From Desulfobacterales bacterium (lineage in GTDB: Bacteria > Desulfobacterota > Desulfobacteria > Desulfobacterales > JAUCGF01), in NCBI GenBank assembly GCA_029940345.1, contig JAOZRC010000004.1:1-25232 (forward strand): a stretch of 25,232 nucleotides of DNA, written 5' to 3'. The notes under the pieces were generated by a model. The model was not told where the DNA came from and made no database searches. It was given only the letters and a program-made list of their open reading frames with translations. Shown in pieces: positions 23,291 through 25,232 of this stretch. Made by a program: the position numbers and the translations under genes. Numbering within the stretch: position 1 is the first letter of the stretch; each line of letters begins with the position of its first letter.

Positions 23291-23473
23291 ATTATAAACG
23301 TTTGCTTCGCAGCTCTTTTCATTATTTGATGAATAATCCAAGACTGAATTTGTCCTGCAAATCCCCATTTAAATTCCCCAATAGTAAATGACCGTTATTA
23401 ATCATGTACTTAAAAACTCTGGCTCCGAGATGTTACCCAACCTGGCCAATTTTAACGAAAGAAAGGAGCATTT

Positions 23474-24613
23474 TTGAATATTGCATTAATGGGCACCCGT
23501 GGGATTCCGGCCTCTTATAGCGGTTTTGAAACATGCGTCGAACAACTGGGACAGCGTTTGGTGCAACGCGGCCATAAAGTGACCGTTTACTGCCGTGCAC
23601 ACCATATTAATTATAGCGGCACTTTCTATAAAGGAATGCGCCTGGTAAAAATGTCCACGATTGCCAACAAATTTTCCGATACTTTGGCGCATTCATTTAT
23701 AACCTCACTGCATGCTTTAACCCAAAATTATGATGTGGCATTATATTTTATAGCGGGCAATAGTCCGGTTACATGGATTCCCCGCTTGATTGGCACGAAA
23801 ACGTTGCTCAATGTTGACGGGCTGGACTGGAAACGTGAAAAATGGCCTGAGATTGCCAAGAAATATATCCGCTTCGCCGAATATCTCGCCACGAAGCTGC
23901 CTGATGTTTTTGTCACCGATTCGCAAGTCGTCCAAGGCTATTATTCAGATACGTTTGGTTGCAAACCGCCCTATATCGCTTATGGCTCCGAAGTGGCTAT
24001 TACCGAACCGGGAAAAGTCCTTGCCGCATTTGGATTGAAACCGCGGCGCTACATCCTTTTTGTGGGACGTTTGGTGCCTGAAAACTGTGTTCATCATCTG
24101 ATAAGTGCGTTTCAGGGGTTGGACACCGATTATAAATGCGTCATTGTAGGGGATGCGCCTTATGCCGAAGACTATATTGCGTCATTGAAGGCTCAGGCGC
24201 AAAATGATCCCCGCGTCATTTTCACGGGCTATCGTTTCGGCCAAAGTTATTATGAACTTGGGTCGAACAGCTATCTTTTTGTGGAGACTTCCGGCGTTGG
24301 GGGGACCCATCCGGCCGTGCTCGAAGCCATGGCGTTTGGGAACTGTGTGATTGTCAATGACACACCCGAAAACCTGGAAACAATCGGCAAGGCCGGGTTG
24401 GTTTATGACGGTGGCCATGACGGCACCAGTTTACGCAGGATTCTTAAGCAATTACTGGCCGAACCGCAGATTGTGGCCGAGTATCGCCAAAAAGCGCGCG
24501 TGCATGTTCAACGCCATTATCGCTGGGATGATGTCACTGATGCGTATGAAAGACTTTTCTATAAGTTATGCCGTAAAGAACTGCCACTGCGCTTAAAGGT
24601 TAAGAAATCATAG
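23474..24613 (+). CDS. DUF1972/GT4-type glycosyltransferase
   Basis: A 379-residue GT-B glycosyltransferase that probably transfers a sugar (rhamnosyltransferase-like) to a cell-surface glycan. The N-terminal DUF1972-type half starts with NIALMGTRGIPASYSGFETC, the hallmark of the family. The C-terminal GT4 half has YILFVGRLVPEN near 193-204 and the nucleotide-sugar site GGTHPAVLEAMAFGNCVIVN near 276-295, where Glu285 is the likely diphosphate contact. The start is TTG at 23474: AAAGGAG lies 5 nt upstream, and the family begins with this strand, so a later ATG (23489) would cut off the first strand. It is not part of a visible polysaccharide cluster within the window. Sugar and acceptor are unknown. 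Confidence 0.92.
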   Translation: MNIALMGTRGIPASYSGFETCVEQLGQRLVQRGHKVTVYCRAHHINYSGTFYKGMRLVKMSTIANKFSDTLAHSFITSLHALTQNYDVALYFIAGNSPVTWIPRLIGTKTLLNVDGLDWKREKWPEIAKKYIRFAEYLATKLPDVFVTDSQVVQGYYSDTFGCKPPYIAYGSEVAITEPGKVLAAFGLKPRRYILFVGRLVPENCVHHLISAFQGLDTDYKCVIVGDAPYAEDYIASLKAQAQNDPRVIFTGYRFGQSYYELGSNSYLFVETSGVGGTHPAVLEAMAFGNCVIVNDTPENLETIGKAGLVYDGGHDGTSLRRILKQLLAEPQIVAEYRQKARVHVQRHYRWDDVTDAYERLFYKLCRKELPLRLKVKKS

Positions 24614-24763
24614 AAACAGAAGCGAACCATTCTTTCTGAAAATCTGAATTGTTCAGATCAAGCTTGACTTTCATATCTGCTTCTTTCGAGCTAATTCAAC
24701 AATATCAGATTCAGTGGGACGATGTTCATCCATCCACTGATCAAATTTATTCGACCTGTGCAA
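24600..24763 (-). pseudogene. Remnants of two small overlapping genes
   Basis: On the minus strand a fragment containing NKFDQWMDEHRPTESDIVEL ends at TGA (24673-24671). A second ORF starts in the overlapping ATGA (24674) with MKVKLDLNNSDFQKEWFASV but stops at 24600, reading into the 3' end of the glycosyltransferase gene. The first lacks a start (stop codon near 24764) and the second looks cut off after about 22 codons. The ATGA overlap is the mark of a former two-gene operon. I do not recognise the families with certainty; a toxin-antitoxin or mobile-element accessory pair is possible. Confidence 0.4.
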
Positions 24764-24778
24764 TTAAAATAGCCTCTT

Positions 24779-25170
24779 TCACGCTGCCAGTTTGAGTTCA
24801 ACTTCTCTTTTCTCAAACCATCTCTTATACTCGTTATTTCTCTTGAGCGCTGATATAGATGCAAGAGCTACCGAGCCCCTTTTTGACCAACTCATTCCTT
24901 TGTGTTTTTGGCGTTCAGACACAATCAGATCATTCGCTTTCTCGCCCCTGTTACTCGAATTCCTCCTCTTTCCAAACCCATTTTATTAAGCCCCTCAATC
25001 AGCTTGCACATGGTTAGTTTATCAGGTTTTGATAACCCCTTCATGTTTACAAAATATACTAACTCTGAAGGCGTTTCAAATAATCCGCCACTCCTCTCAA
25101 ACAGGAGCCTTATCAGGCTATCCAAGCTCATGCACAAGCCTCCTGTTATGCATGCCATCGGCAAGGACAT
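24779..25170 (-). pseudogene. Frameshifted fragment, transposase-like
   Basis: Two minus-strand reading frames appear to belong to one broken gene. Frame one (25170-24925) reads SLDSLIRLLFERSGGLFETP onward to KLIEGLNKMGLERGG. Frame two (24982-24779) reads ANDLIVSERQKHKGMSWSKR onward to a clean end, EVELKLAA and stop. They overlap near 24925-24982, where a shift would join them. The second part looks like the C-terminus of a transposase-type protein (MSWSKRGSVALASISAL), but this is recalled resemblance only. No intact N-terminal DDE motif or terminal inverted repeat was found. Bases 25171-25232 add nothing clear. Confidence 0.4.
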
Positions 25171-25232
25171 GAATTCTATAGAGCCTACGCATAAACTCGA
25201 AATTCAATAATCTCAGTTGCTAAATTTTTTAC

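Larger units (their letters stand above)
23050..23473. other. Intergenic region with hairpin and repeat
   Basis: 424 nt without a supported gene. It holds a strong hairpin at 23106-23146 and copy B of a dispersed repeat at 23222-23290. No clear promoter for the glycosyltransferase gene was found. Confidence 0.5.

Overview
The window reads as chromosomal DNA of an anaerobic Desulfobacterota-type bacterium, most like the Desulfobacterales. The inference rests on several features: an FmdB-type zinc-ribbon gene just ahead of groES-groEL, a roadblock/MglA-like GTPase module, QueH instead of an aerobic queuosine enzyme, a TRAP transporter beside acyl-CoA enzymes, and many intergenic palindromic repeats. 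No rRNA, tRNA, CRISPR array or intact insertion sequence was seen. The species cannot be named from sequence alone.

Layout. 1-500: repeats and a promoter with a perfect dyad. 500-3152: FmdB-like protein, GroES and GroEL, closed by a strong terminator. 3422-5387 (+): an exported LysM protein and a radical SAM protein. 5429-7539 (-): an operon of roadblock/LC7 protein, MglA-like GTPase and an acidic protein with a long Lys-Pro tract. 7540-9057: an AT-rich stretch of about 1.5 kb with no gene I can support, holding a 141-bp long-hairpin element. 9058-12944 (-): QueH, a membrane M48 metalloprotease with TPRs, and an orphan NtrC-type regulator that overlaps the protease gene by 4 nt. 13248-14897 (+): a self-regulated metal-resistance pair, an ArsR/SmtB sensor and an SO_0444-type permease. 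14948-15593 (-): a GNAT acetyltransferase and a small DUF2080-like protein. 15674-18749 (-): a TRAP transporter (DctP, DctQ, DctM). 19004-21980 (+), divergent from it: an acyl-CoA carboxyltransferase and an acyl-CoA dehydrogenase. 22030-24613 (+): an exported NTF2-like/double-SPOR protein and a DUF1972-type glycosyltransferase. 24600-25170 (-): decayed gene fragments, probably from a mobile element.

How the parts may work together. The TRAP system and the two acyl-CoA genes share a 254-bp divergent control region. Together they look like uptake and CoA-linked breakdown of an organic (possibly dicarboxylic) acid, but the substrate is not determined. The ArsR sensor keeps both known metal-site signatures and sits behind a near-perfect operator, so it very probably controls the efflux permease. 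The roadblock-GTPase-acidic protein operon is the best candidate for a little-described system: a bacterial Ras-like switch with a dedicated partner that carries three copies of a short acidic Leu-Phe motif. The protease-regulator pair is a second candidate.
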